From the NCBI GenBank assembly GCA_009885425.1, contig VFKS01000485.1, positions 1-10,328 of the forward strand: a stretch of DNA of 10,328 bases, written 5' to 3'. Made by a program: the position numbers and the translations under genes. Of this stretch, positions 1 to 6,673 are shown piece by piece. A model generated the notes under the pieces. That model was not told where the DNA came from. It worked only from the letters and a program-made list of their open reading frames with translations, and made no database searches. How positions within the stretch are numbered: the stretch's first letter is position 1; every line of letters starts with the position of its first letter. The DNA comes from Novosphingobium sp. (GTDB lineage Bacteria > Pseudomonadota > Alphaproteobacteria > Sphingomonadales > Sphingomonadaceae).

Positions 1-155
1 GCGCGGTCGCGCGTTCCGTCGATCAGTGGCCAGATCGCAGCGGCACTGTCGGTCAGTGAAAAGAACGTTCCGTCCTTCAGGTTGAGCAGCGCCACTTCAT
101 CATCAATCGCGGTTTCCGAAAAGGCCGCCGTGCGTTTGGTGAGGGGCTTGTTCAT
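1..155 (-). CDS. PqqD family protein (partial, C-terminus outside window)
   Basis: The first 51 residues are present, beginning [14 protein letters not shown]. The segment reading DDEVALLNLKDGTFFSLTD followed by SAAAIWPLIDGT is the typical PqqD-fold N-terminal half: a beta hairpin carrying 'LNL..G..F.L', then a helix with 'A..IW.LIDG'. PqqD proteins are about 90 residues long, so roughly 40 are missing at the left edge. Members bind leader peptides of ribosomally made, modified peptides and present them to the modifying enzyme. Others accompany HPr-kinase-like proteins in poorly characterised clusters. The ATG at 155-153 overlaps the TGA (154-152) of the upstream kinase-like gene as ATGA, which suggests translational coupling and a shared function. 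The substrate peptide is not visible here. The family call is fairly firm; the role is inference from the neighbour. Confidence 0.8.
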   Translation of the reverse strand, partial: MNKPLTKRTAAFSETAIDDEVALLNLKDGTFFSLTDSAAAIWPLIDGTRDR

Positions 156-1156
156 GGCTGGGGTTCCTGTTGGATCTGCTGCGCCACCGCTGCGGTGACT
201 TCGGCGAAATGGGCGGGCCCAAACGGGCGGGTCAGCCGCTGCATCGCGATCTGCCCGGCAATGGCTGCCGAACGCGCGAACTGCTTGGCCAACCCATCGC
301 TTTGGGCCCAGGCGTAAAGTTCTGCAGTGTAATGATCATCGTTCAGCCTGGCCAGCCGCTGCGCGCCCGAAATTGGCGCAAATTCAAGCGCTTCGCCCTG
401 CTCAATAAAAGTCAGCCGGGCCAGCGGCAAGACCGCGCTCAGGATCCCGCCAGCAGGCTCAGCGTAGAATTTCTCAACCAGCGGCGCGACTTTCTCTTGC
501 CCCGCCGCCCCGGTCAAGGCCAGCGCCTGCGCGCTCAATTTGAGCCGCTTGTGGCCGGGCAGGCACAGCAAGTTGGCGGGATCCGACACGTCGAGCACCA
601 GCGTATCATCGCAAAACAGCGGCAGGCCGTGCTGGCCAAGCGCCGCAACCAGGGTCGATTTACCCGCCCCGCTAGAACCCGAAAAGGCAAAGACCTTGCC
701 CTGCCAGGCCACTGCGGAGGCATGGAACGGCAGGTAGCCGTGGATGCTGGCAATCGCGGCATAGACGCTGCCATTGAGCCACAGGCTCTCCTCAGCAGGA
801 TCGGCCCCGGCCTCCCGCTCAACCGTTACGCCTTCGCCCTTGCGGTAGAAATAGCCATAGCCGGTTCGGCTCCGCAGCAGGAAAGTATCGTCGACCAACA
901 GCATCGATCCCGGCGGCATCGCCTGCCCGCCCAGTGCGCGCGGAACCGGGCCGTAATGCACCGATGCCTCGGCCGCGAGCAGCGCCGGGCCGGGGTGGGT
1001 AAGGGCGGTTTGGTCCATCGCCGCCGCCATGCCTGCGCCCGCCGCCCCGGTCAATTGCGTCAGAGCGGGCCAGTTGCGCGCCGAGTGTCCGAGATACAGT
1101 GTGGAAAAGCCCCTGCGGCGCGCTTGTTCCCCCCAGATGTGGTGGGTAAGCGCCAA
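152..1156 (-). CDS. HPr kinase-like (HprK-related) P-loop protein
   Basis: This 334-residue protein resembles the C-terminal catalytic domain of HPr kinase/phosphorylase. Residues 143-150 (PFHASAVA) match the segment before the P-loop, with H145 where HprK has a conserved His. The Walker A motif GSSGAGKST lies at 160-168. The acidic pair D183-D184 in [12 protein letters not shown] matches the HprK 'ADD' catalytic/metal site. The first 130 residues lack a motif I can name. True HprK phosphorylates a Ser of HPr in carbon regulation; related proteins paired with PqqD occur in clusters such as paeninodin-type lasso peptide loci, where the kinase modifies a precursor peptide. The ATGA overlap with the PqqD gene supports that second setting. 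The start is uncertain: TTG at 1156-1154 directly follows an in-frame TGA, has no good Shine-Dalgarno, and the first in-frame ATG is residue 43. The real substrate is unknown. Confidence 0.82.
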   Translation of the reverse strand: MALTHHIWGEQARRRGFSTLYLGHSARNWPALTQLTGAAGAGMAAAMDQTALTHPGPALLAAEASVHYGPVPRALGGQAMPPGSMLLVDDTFLLRSRTGYGYFYRKGEGVTVEREAGADPAEESLWLNGSVYAAIASIHGYLPFHASAVAWQGKVFAFSGSSGAGKSTLVAALGQHGLPLFCDDTLVLDVSDPANLLCLPGHKRLKLSAQALALTGAAGQEKVAPLVEKFYAEPAGGILSAVLPLARLTFIEQGEALEFAPISGAQRLARLNDDHYTAELYAWAQSDGLAKQFARSAAIAGQIAMQRLTRPFGPAHFAEVTAAVAQQIQQEPQP

Positions 1157-1158
1157 TC

Positions 1159-1181
1159 AAGGAGCTTCGCAACCGCTCATG
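1159..1181 (+). promoter_or_regulatory. Shine-Dalgarno and start codon of rpe
   Basis: AAGGAG at 1159-1164 precedes ATG 1179-1181 with a rather long 14-base spacer. This fixes the rpe start well inside the longer open frame, which begins at 1029 and reads antisense through the kinase-like gene. The whole divergent gap between the two genes is only 22 bases (1157-1178), so both promoters must lie inside coding sequence. I found no convincing -35/-10 pair for either gene. Confidence 0.65.
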
Positions 1182-1841
1182 CCTGCGCCGCTGATTTCAC
1201 CCTCGATCCTGTCTGCCGACTTTGCCCGGCTGGGCGAGGAAGTGCGCGCGATCGATGCCGCCGGGGCCGACTGGATCCACGTCGATGTGATGGACGGGCA
1301 TTTCGTCCCCAACATCACGATCGGCCCGATGGTGGTAAAGGCACTGCGCCCGCACAGCGCCAAGCCGTTCGACGTCCACCTGATGATCAGCCCGGTCGAT
1401 GCCTACCTGCAAGCCTTTGCCGAGGCTGGCGCCGATATCATCACCTTCCACCCCGAGGCCGGGCCCCATGCCCACCGCACGGTTCAAGCGATCAAGGCAC
1501 TGGGCAAGAAGGCTGGACTATCGCTCAACCCCGGCACTCCAGCCAAGCTGCTCGACTACCTCTACGAGGAAATCGATCTGGTGCTGGTGATGAGCGTCAA
1601 CCCCGGGTTCGGCGGACAGAGCTTTATCTCCAGCCAGCTGCGCAAGATCGAGGCGATCCGCAAGTCGATCGACCAGACCGGCCGCGATATCCGGCTGGAA
1701 GTGGACGGCGGGGTTGATGTCGTCACCGCGCGGCAATGTGTTGATGCCGGGGCCGATGTGCTGGTTGCAGGATCAGCCACGTTCAAGGGCGGTCCGGATC
1801 ACTATGCCGCCAACATCGCCGCGCTGAAGGGGATGGGATGA
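1179..1841 (+). CDS. rpe: ribulose-phosphate 3-epimerase
   Basis: This enzyme interconverts D-ribulose 5-phosphate and D-xylulose 5-phosphate in the cytoplasmic pentose phosphate pathway. The product is 220 residues, the normal length for this TIM barrel. Signature segments appear in order: [10 protein letters not shown] (6-15), [14 protein letters not shown] (32-45), DVHLMI (65-70), FHPEA (90-94), [12 protein letters not shown] (138-149) and LEVDGGV (173-179). The metal ligands H34, D36, H67 and D176 are all present; D36 and D176 are also the general acid/base pair. The ATG at 1179 is chosen because the protein begins exactly where the family does and AAGGAG lies upstream. The stop is 3 bases before the heparinase-like gene, implying an operon with it and purH. 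Xylulose and ribose phosphates from this pathway feed purine synthesis, which fits the purH linkage. Confidence 0.97.
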   Translation: MPAPLISPSILSADFARLGEEVRAIDAAGADWIHVDVMDGHFVPNITIGPMVVKALRPHSAKPFDVHLMISPVDAYLQAFAEAGADIITFHPEAGPHAHRTVQAIKALGKKAGLSLNPGTPAKLLDYLYEEIDLVLVMSVNPGFGGQSFISSQLRKIEAIRKSIDQTGRDIRLEVDGGVDVVTARQCVDAGADVLVAGSATFKGGPDHYAANIAALKGMG

Positions 1842-1844
1842 GCC

Positions 1845-3722
1845 ATGGTCGATGCGCTCCTCACTGCCCGTACTGCGCCGCATGACGATGGGCCCGATCA
1901 CGGATCAGCCTTTGCGCTTGGTCAATCGGATGAGGGCGGACTGGTGAGCGAAACCGCAACCCAGGCCACTCCCGCAGGCGGCGAAGTGGTTGAGCCGGGC
2001 CGCGCCTTGGCGCTGGCTGACTTTGCCCCGCCTTCGCTGGGTGCCGGGGAGCGCTTGCTGCGCCTCGCCTATCGGCTGGGTATTCCCACTGCCACGCTGG
2101 CGGCACCGTTCCGCAAACCGGCGAGGCCGCGTTTGCTGGCCACGGTGGCGAACCCGCTACCCGGCAACAAGGTGGCTGGAACCGCGCTGCGGGCCGGACA
2201 TTTTTTGGTCCACGGGGTCAAATCGCCGATCACCCAGATCGACTTTGTCGGGGCGGCGCGGCTCGCTCCGCCGCTTGAGCGGGTGGTTCATTCGTTTGCC
2301 TGGCTAGCCGATCTCGAGGCCAGCGCCCCGCGCGAAGCGGTGGTGCCGGTGGCCGAACGGATCATGGCGCAGTGGCTTGGCGCCAATGCCAAAGCACCGC
2401 CGCGCCCCGGCAAAGGCCCGGCCTGGAGCCTCGCCAATGCCGGAATGCGCGAACTCAACTGGTTGGTCCACGCCCCACTGATTCTGTCGGGCAGCGACAA
2501 GGTACTGCGCGCCAAGGTGCTCGCCCAACTGAGCGATACCGCTCGCTGGCTCGACAAGAATGTCGGGCGGGGCGAAGATCTGTTGGCGCAGGTCGCGGGT
2601 TGGTGCGGGATCGTCGCGGCTGGATTGCTGCTGCCCGATGGTAAGCCGCGCCGCCTGTTTGGCGAGGCTGGGCTGATCCGGGCACTGGGTGAGCTGGTCG
2701 GCGATGATGGCGGGGTACTGGCGCGCAGTCCGCTGGCGCAGATCGAGGCGATCACGCTGCTGGTCAAGCTCAGGGCGTGCTATCAGGCGGTCCGGCGCGA
2801 CCCTCCGCAGGCGCTCGAAACGATGATGGGGCTGCTGGTCCCGCCGCTGCTGGCGCTAACTCATGGCGATGGCTCGCTGGGATCGTGGCAAGGATCGTGG
2901 GCGATGGATGGCGGCGAGCTTTCGGCGCTGATCGCCGCCACCGGCGTGCGGTCCCGCCCACTGCGCGATGTCCGCCAATGGGGTTATCAACGGGTGGTCG
3001 CGCAAAAGAGCATCCTGCAGTTCGATGCCGCCCCGCCGCCGCTGGCCAAGCACGCCCGATCCGGCTGTGCTTCCACACTCTCGTTCGAATTCAGCCATGC
3101 CGCCCAACGGATCGTGGTCAATTGCGGTGGATCGGGCTGCGTTGGTGGGCTGATGCCGGTGCGGCTGGAGCAGCCTCTGCGGGCATCGGCGGCGCATTCC
3201 ACCCTGGTGCTTGACGATGCCAATTCCACCGCAGTGCTGATGGGCGGCAAGATCGGCAGCGGGGTATCCGAAGTCGAGATCGACCGCCGCACATTGGTGG
3301 GCGACAAAAGCAGCGGAGCGACCCGGCTGGAGGCAAGCCACAACGGCTATGCCTCGCGCTATGGCTTGACTCACCGGCGGATCCTGATCCTGCGCGATGA
3401 TGGCACCGAGCTGCGCGGTGAAGACCTGCTGGTGCCAGCGGGGTCCAAGGGCAAGAATGGCAAGGTCGGCTTTGCGATCCGCTTCCACCTCGGCAGCGGG
3501 ATCGAAGTGGGGCTGAGCGAAGACGGTCACGGCGCCGGGCTCGCGCTGGCCGATGGCAGCTATTGGCAGTTCCGGGTTGGCGGCGAAGGGCAGTTGTCGA
3601 TCGAGGAAAGCATCTGGGCCGATGGGCAGGGCCGCCCGCAGCCGATCCAGCAACTGGTGATCCACGGGCTGGTGTCGCGCGGCGGGGGCAACTTTGCCTG
3701 GCTACTGAAGAAAATGGGATAG
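1845..3722 (+). CDS. heparinase II/III family protein
   Basis: The 625-residue product (592 from the alternative GTG) has the two-part layout of the heparinase II/III family. An alpha-helical N-terminal half (about 65-370, with NWLVHAPLI at 205-213) is followed by a beta-rich C-terminal domain (about 375-610). C-terminal landmarks are GYQR (380-383), LSFEFS (412-417), VNCG (425-428), AHSTLVLDD (450-458), ASHNGYASRYG (497-507), HRRILIL (510-516) and RFHLG (546-550). Family members are uronic-acid polysaccharide lyases or relatives. I see no signal peptide, so the location is unclear and a lyase activity is not proven. Possible roles are turnover of the cell's own surface polysaccharide. The gene sits 3 bases after rpe and 6 before purH, an arrangement I recall from other alphaproteobacteria. 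The start is ambiguous: ATG 1845 gives tight operon spacing, but GTG 1944 has the better ribosome binding site and drops a low-complexity N-terminus. Confidence 0.9.
   Translation: MVDALLTARTAPHDDGPDHGSAFALGQSDEGGLVSETATQATPAGGEVVEPGRALALADFAPPSLGAGERLLRLAYRLGIPTATLAAPFRKPARPRLLATVANPLPGNKVAGTALRAGHFLVHGVKSPITQIDFVGAARLAPPLERVVHSFAWLADLEASAPREAVVPVAERIMAQWLGANAKAPPRPGKGPAWSLANAGMRELNWLVHAPLILSGSDKVLRAKVLAQLSDTARWLDKNVGRGEDLLAQVAGWCGIVAAGLLLPDGKPRRLFGEAGLIRALGELVGDDGGVLARSPLAQIEAITLLVKLRACYQAVRRDPPQALETMMGLLVPPLLALTHGDGSLGSWQGSWAMDGGELSALIAATGVRSRPLRDVRQWGYQRVVAQKSILQFDAAPPPLAKHARSGCASTLSFEFSHAAQRIVVNCGGSGCVGGLMPVRLEQPLRASAAHSTLVLDDANSTAVLMGGKIGSGVSEVEIDRRTLVGDKSSGATRLEASHNGYASRYGLTHRRILILRDDGTELRGEDLLVPAGSKGKNGKVGFAIRFHLGSGIEVGLSEDGHGAGLALADGSYWQFRVGGEGQLSIEESIWADGQGRPQPIQQLVIHGLVSRGGGNFAWLLKKMG
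1932..1946 (+). promoter_or_regulatory. alternative ribosome binding site and GTG start for the heparinase-like gene
   Basis: GAGGG at 1932-1936 stands 7 bases before GTG 1944-1946. By contrast, the best purine run before ATG 1845 (AAGGGG, inside the end of rpe) is 12 bases away. A start at 1944 would give a protein beginning MSETATQATP that reaches the conserved 'EPGRALAL' segment sooner. Which start is used cannot be decided from this sequence alone. Confidence 0.45.
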
Positions 3723-3728
3723 CATTCA

Positions 3729-5318
3729 ATGACTGACGTAACGATCCGCCGAGCCTTGCTTTCGGTGTCGGACAAGGCCGGGCTGGTTGAACTGGGCGCG
3801 GCGCTGGCGGCGCGCGGAGTGGAACTGGTCTCGACCGGCGGGACCGCCAAGGCACTGCGCGATGCGGGCCTTACGGTCATGGACATTTCGGAGCTGACCG
3901 GCTTTCCCGAGATGATGGACGGGCGGGTCAAGACGCTGCATCCCAAGGTCCACGGCGGCTTGCTGGCGGTGCGCGATAATCCCGAACACGCGGCCGCGAT
4001 GGAAGCACACGGCATCGGTGCAATTGATCTGGTGGTGGTCAACCTCTACCCGTTTGAAGCAACTGTTATGAAAGGCGCGGGCCGCGACGAGGTGATCGAG
4101 AATATCGACATCGGCGGCCCCAGCATGGTCCGCTCGGCGGCCAAGAACCATGCCTTCGTGACGATTGTCACTGATCCGGCTGACTACGCCGGGCTGCTGG
4201 CCGAGCTGGAGACCCACGATGGCGCTACCAGCTATGAATTCCGCAAGCTGATGGCCGCGCGCGCTTTTGCCGCAACTGCCAGCTATGATGCGATGATCAG
4301 CCAGTGGTTCGCCTTTGCCGACCAGCAGCAACTGTTCCCCGAAACACTGGCCATTATGGGCGCGCGGGCCGAAGAGCTGCGCTATGGTGAAAACCCGCAC
4401 CAACGCGCCGCGCTGTACATTCCCAAAGGCCCGCACGGGGCCGGGATCGCGCAGGCCCGGCAAGTGCAGGGCAAGGAGCTGTCCTACAACAATCTGGCCG
4501 ATGCCGATGCTGCGCTGGAACTGTGCGCTGAGTTTCGCGGGCAGGCTCCGGCCGTGGTGATCGTCAAGCACGCCAATCCCTGCGGCGTGGCGCAAGCAAA
4601 CAGCCTGCTCGAAGCCTGGCAAGGTGCATTGGCTTGTGATGATGTTTCGGCGTTCGGCGGTATCGTTGCGGTCAATGTCCCGCTGGACGGCCCGACGGCC
4701 GAAGCAATCTGCGCAATCTTCACCGAAGTGGTGGTCGCGCCCGACGCCGATGAAGCTGCGATTGCCGTCTTCTCCGCCAAGAAGAACCTGCGATTGCTGC
4801 TGACCGGAACCCTGCCCGATCCGCGCCGCGGCGGATTGCAGGTCAAGCCGATCACTGGCGGCTTGCTGGTCCAGACCCGCGACAATGGCGCGATCACGCT
4901 GGCTGACCTCAAAGTGGTGACCAGCCGCGCGCCGAGCGAGCAGGAGCTGCAAGACTGCCTGTTTGCCTGGACCGTCGCGCGCCACGTGAAATCGAACGCG
5001 ATTGTCTATGCCAAGGACGGGATCACCGCCGGGATTGGTGCTGGCCAGATGAACCGCCGCGATTCGAGCCGGATTGCCGCGCTGAAGGCCGCCGAAGCCG
5101 CCGAGAAATTCGGCTGGGCCGCCCCGCGCACCTATGGCAGCGCGGTTGCCTCAGACGCGTTCTTCCCCTTCGCCGATGGTCTGCTGGCGGCCGCTGAAGC
5201 CGGTGCCACCGCCGTCATCCAGCCAGGCGGATCAATGCGCGACGCCGAAGTCATCGCCGCCGCGAACGAAGCGGGCCTGGCAATGGTGTTCACCGGGATG
5301 CGGCACTTCCGGCATTGA
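3729..5318 (+). CDS. purH: bifunctional AICAR transformylase / IMP cyclohydrolase
   Basis: PurH catalyses the last two steps of de novo IMP synthesis in the cytoplasm: formyl transfer from 10-formyl-THF to AICAR, then ring closure. The 529 residues match the family length. The N-terminal MGS-like cyclohydrolase domain (about 1-195) shows [11 protein letters not shown] (9-19), STGGTAKAL (35-43), [15 protein letters not shown] (63-77), NLYPF (105-109) and [16 protein letters not shown] (125-140). The transformylase domain shows LRYGENPHQ (217-225), [16 protein letters not shown] (247-262), the catalytic K280-H281 in [10 protein letters not shown], and [13 protein letters not shown] (304-316). 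No key residue is missing. It follows the heparinase-like gene by 6 bases with only a weak Shine-Dalgarno, so expression probably depends on the upstream operon. A 132-base gap follows, but no clear intrinsic terminator (GC hairpin plus T-run) is visible. Confidence 0.98.
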   Translation: MTDVTIRRALLSVSDKAGLVELGAALAARGVELVSTGGTAKALRDAGLTVMDISELTGFPEMMDGRVKTLHPKVHGGLLAVRDNPEHAAAMEAHGIGAIDLVVVNLYPFEATVMKGAGRDEVIENIDIGGPSMVRSAAKNHAFVTIVTDPADYAGLLAELETHDGATSYEFRKLMAARAFAATASYDAMISQWFAFADQQQLFPETLAIMGARAEELRYGENPHQRAALYIPKGPHGAGIAQARQVQGKELSYNNLADADAALELCAEFRGQAPAVVIVKHANPCGVAQANSLLEAWQGALACDDVSAFGGIVAVNVPLDGPTAEAICAIFTEVVVAPDADEAAIAVFSAKKNLRLLLTGTLPDPRRGGLQVKPITGGLLVQTRDNGAITLADLKVVTSRAPSEQELQDCLFAWTVARHVKSNAIVYAKDGITAGIGAGQMNRRDSSRIAALKAAEAAEKFGWAAPRTYGSAVASDAFFPFADGLLAAAEAGATAVIQPGGSMRDAEVIAAANEAGLAMVFTGMRHFRH

Positions 5319-5450
5319 GGCGAACCATTCACCGCACCGCTCCTTCCATTCGGCGCGATGAACCGAAAATAACCCGGCCATTCACTAGACGGTAAGGACC
5401 TTTTCTGCACGAGGGCGGTCAAGCGAAACCCTTAACCGAGTGATTCCCCC
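5319..5450. other. 132-base intergenic region between purH and the small membrane protein gene
   Basis: No gene or intrinsic terminator is visible here. It contains three copies of CCATTC (5325-5330, 5346-5351, 5378-5383), a short odd palindrome AAGGACCTT (5394-5402), the hexamer TTAACC (5432-5437), which resembles a CtrA half-site, and GATTC (5442-5446), a GANTC methylation site directly before the next start codon. The promoter of the 59-residue protein gene presumably lies here, but no standard -35/-10 pair with good spacing was found. Confidence 0.4.
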
Positions 5451-5630
5451 ATGGGCCTGTTCAAAGCCGATCTGTACCGTTCGTTCGCTGTGGGCTTTGT
5501 GCTTGGTGCGCTGGCGCTCGGTGCGGCGATGACTCAGCGCCCGGATCAGGGCGTGATCCCGCAGGCGCAGGCCGCGACGGTGATGCCCGACCTTACTTTG
5601 GTATCTCCGGCCGAGCTATCGCAACGCTGA
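5451..5630 (+). CDS. small single-pass membrane protein, 59 residues, function unknown
   Basis: The open frame starts at ATG 5451 and ends at TGA 5628-5630. The protein begins MGLFKADLYRSF, then has one hydrophobic, Gly/Ala-rich helix at about 11-27 (SFAVGFVLGALALGAAM). A short polar tail of about 32 residues rich in Gln, Pro and Ala follows. Positive residues before the helix (K5, R10) predict an N-in, C-out topology; it could also be an uncleaved signal anchor. The codon choice (GC-rich third positions) matches its neighbours, which supports real coding. No Shine-Dalgarno is seen immediately upstream: the bases before ATG are a run of C. I recall similar small proteins near purH in sphingomonads, but I cannot verify this. 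No function is assigned. The Zur-like gene starts 37 bases downstream with its own promoter. Confidence 0.7.
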   Translation: MGLFKADLYRSFAVGFVLGALALGAAMTQRPDQGVIPQAQAATVMPDLTLVSPAELSQR

Positions 5631-5632
5631 AT

Positions 5633-5661
5633 TTGCCGTTTGGCGGCTGCGCGCCTATATC
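5633..5661 (+). promoter_or_regulatory. probable sigma-70 type promoter giving a leaderless zur-like mRNA
   Basis: TTGCCG (5633-5638) and TATATC (5656-5661) are separated by exactly 17 bases. Transcription would start about 7 bases after the -10 element, at or next to the A of ATG 5668. There is no Shine-Dalgarno between the -10 element and the start codon, which fits leaderless translation. The -35 element lies just after the stop of the 59-residue protein gene. Confidence 0.6.
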
Positions 5662-5667
5662 GCTGTC

Positions 5668-6132
5668 ATGGCCAGCGCACACCACCACCATCATGAACCG
5701 ACCGGGCAAAGCCTGATCGAAGAAGCCGCCAAGGCATTGACCGACGCCGGCGAGCAATGGACCGGAATGCGCGCCGAAGTGTTCGAGGCCTTGTCGGCCC
5801 AGCCGCGCCCGGCCTCGGCCTATGACATCGCCGAAGCGGTTTCGAATGCCCGCGGCAAACGAGTTGCGGCCAATTCGGTCTATCGGATCCTCGATCTGTT
5901 CGTCGCCAGCAACCTTGCCCGCCGGATCGAAAGCGCCAACGCCTATATCGCCAACCCGCACCCCGGCTGCCGCCACGACTGCATCTTCCTGATCTGCGAT
6001 TCGTGCGGCCGGGCGACCCACCTCGACGATGACAGCCTGACCGGCGCGTTGGTCGATGCCGCAAAGCAGGCCGGGTTCGCTGATATCCGCCCGGTGGTTG
6101 AGCTGCGCGGGATTTGCAGCGATTGTAACTAA
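5668..6132 (+). CDS. Fur family transcriptional regulator, Zur-like
   Basis: This 154-residue protein has the Fur layout. The winged-helix DNA-binding part spans about 15-90, with TGMRAEVFEAL at 32-42, the helix ASAYDIAEAV at 49-58 and NSVYRILDLF at 69-78. The dimerisation and metal part follows, with HDCIFLICDSCG (103-114) and VVELRGICSDC (143-153). The two CxxC pairs, C110/C113 and C150/C153, form the structural zinc site. The phrasing around them (F-ICD-CG and V-E--G-C--C) resembles E. coli Zur more than Fur, so zinc-responsive repression of uptake genes is the likely role. No zinc transporter gene is in the window to confirm it. A natural run of five His (5-9) near the N-terminus may bind metal. 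ATG 5668 is supported by the promoter placement, which implies a leaderless mRNA. The gene ends convergently, overlapping the acetyltransferase gene by 4 bases. Confidence 0.9.
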   Translation: MASAHHHHHEPTGQSLIEEAAKALTDAGEQWTGMRAEVFEALSAQPRPASAYDIAEAVSNARGKRVAANSVYRILDLFVASNLARRIESANAYIANPHPGCRHDCIFLICDSCGRATHLDDDSLTGALVDAAKQAGFADIRPVVELRGICSDCN

Positions 6133-6668
6133 AGCGGCTTGCCCATTACCGCCCCCGGCACCGCGACCCCGTTCTCCGCCATTCGATCAACTTGCTTGAT
6201 CACCTGATAGCCGCACGCGAGGTATAGCGGCTCGCCTGCGCGGGTCGCCATCATTTCGAGCCGCTTGAAACCGGCCTGACGGGCCGCCGTTTCACACAGT
6301 TCCAGAATAACGCGTCCGATCCCTTGCCGAACAAAGTCTGGATCGGTGTACATCGCCCGTATCCGTGCCGCCTCAGTTGCAGGATCGAGCAGGCGATTGT
6401 CCCGCAGCGCGGTCGCGTGGTTCCCGCCATAGAGAGTCGCGCGCCTACTCCATCCCCCGCACCCGGCAGCAGTTCCTTCCCGCTCGATCAGGAAATAGGT
6501 GCCGTCATCGATCAGCTGGGTATCCAGACCCATGCTCAGGTGACTGGCAGCGATTTGCTCTGCTGAGAGGAACGGTCGCTGCAGTTCAGCAATGGCACGC
6601 TCCATGATTCGCGAAATCGCCGGGATGTCGCTGCGGGTTGCCAATCGGTGCGTCAGGTCAGGTATCAC
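6129..6668 (-). CDS. GNAT family N-acetyltransferase
   Basis: This 179-residue product has the GNAT fold. Strand beta-4 and motif A run IRAMYTDPDFVRQGIGRVIL (103-122), with the acetyl-CoA pyrophosphate loop R114-Q115-G116-I117-G118-R119. Motif B follows as GEPLYLACGYQVI (145-157). The N-terminal RLATRSDIPAISRIM (8-22) is the usual opening of the family. The substrate cannot be told; small-molecule amines or protein N-termini are common for this fold. The start is GTG at 6668-6666, 5 bases after the VOC gene stop, with only a weak ribosome binding site, so translation is probably coupled to the VOC gene in a two-gene unit. The stop TAG (6131-6129) overlaps the TAA of the Zur-like gene on the other strand. 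Confidence 0.88.
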   Translation of the reverse strand: MIPDLTHRLATRSDIPAISRIMERAIAELQRPFLSAEQIAASHLSMGLDTQLIDDGTYFLIEREGTAAGCGGWSRRATLYGGNHATALRDNRLLDPATEAARIRAMYTDPDFVRQGIGRVILELCETAARQAGFKRLEMMATRAGEPLYLACGYQVIKQVDRMAENGVAVPGAVMGKPL

Positions 6669-6673
6669 GGGTC

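Noticed and set aside
819..1172. Minus-strand frame with an ATG just upstream of the kinase-like gene, as a possible frameshifted N-terminus
   Set aside because: Its product turns Arg/Gly/Pro rich and has no kinase-like segment, while the main frame reads as plausible protein from residue 1. No frameshift is needed.
170..1717. Plus-strand open frame of 515 codons
   Set aside because: It runs antisense to the HPr-kinase-like gene and then out of frame through rpe, both of which have clear family motifs. The product is Arg/Pro/Gly rich, as expected for a GC-rich shadow frame.
2856..3665. Minus-strand open frame of 269 codons, and another at 3118-3855
   Set aside because: Both are antisense to the heparinase-like gene. 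The products are rich in Arg, Ala, Pro and His, with no domain.
3726..4985. Minus-strand open frame of 419 codons
   Set aside because: It is exactly antisense to purH, whose domains and catalytic residues are intact. No recognisable protein features.
5668..5694. His-run near the Zur-like N-terminus as a cloning tag
   Set aside because: There is no vector sequence around it, the flanking residues are native-looking, and the surrounding genes are continuous chromosomal sequence.
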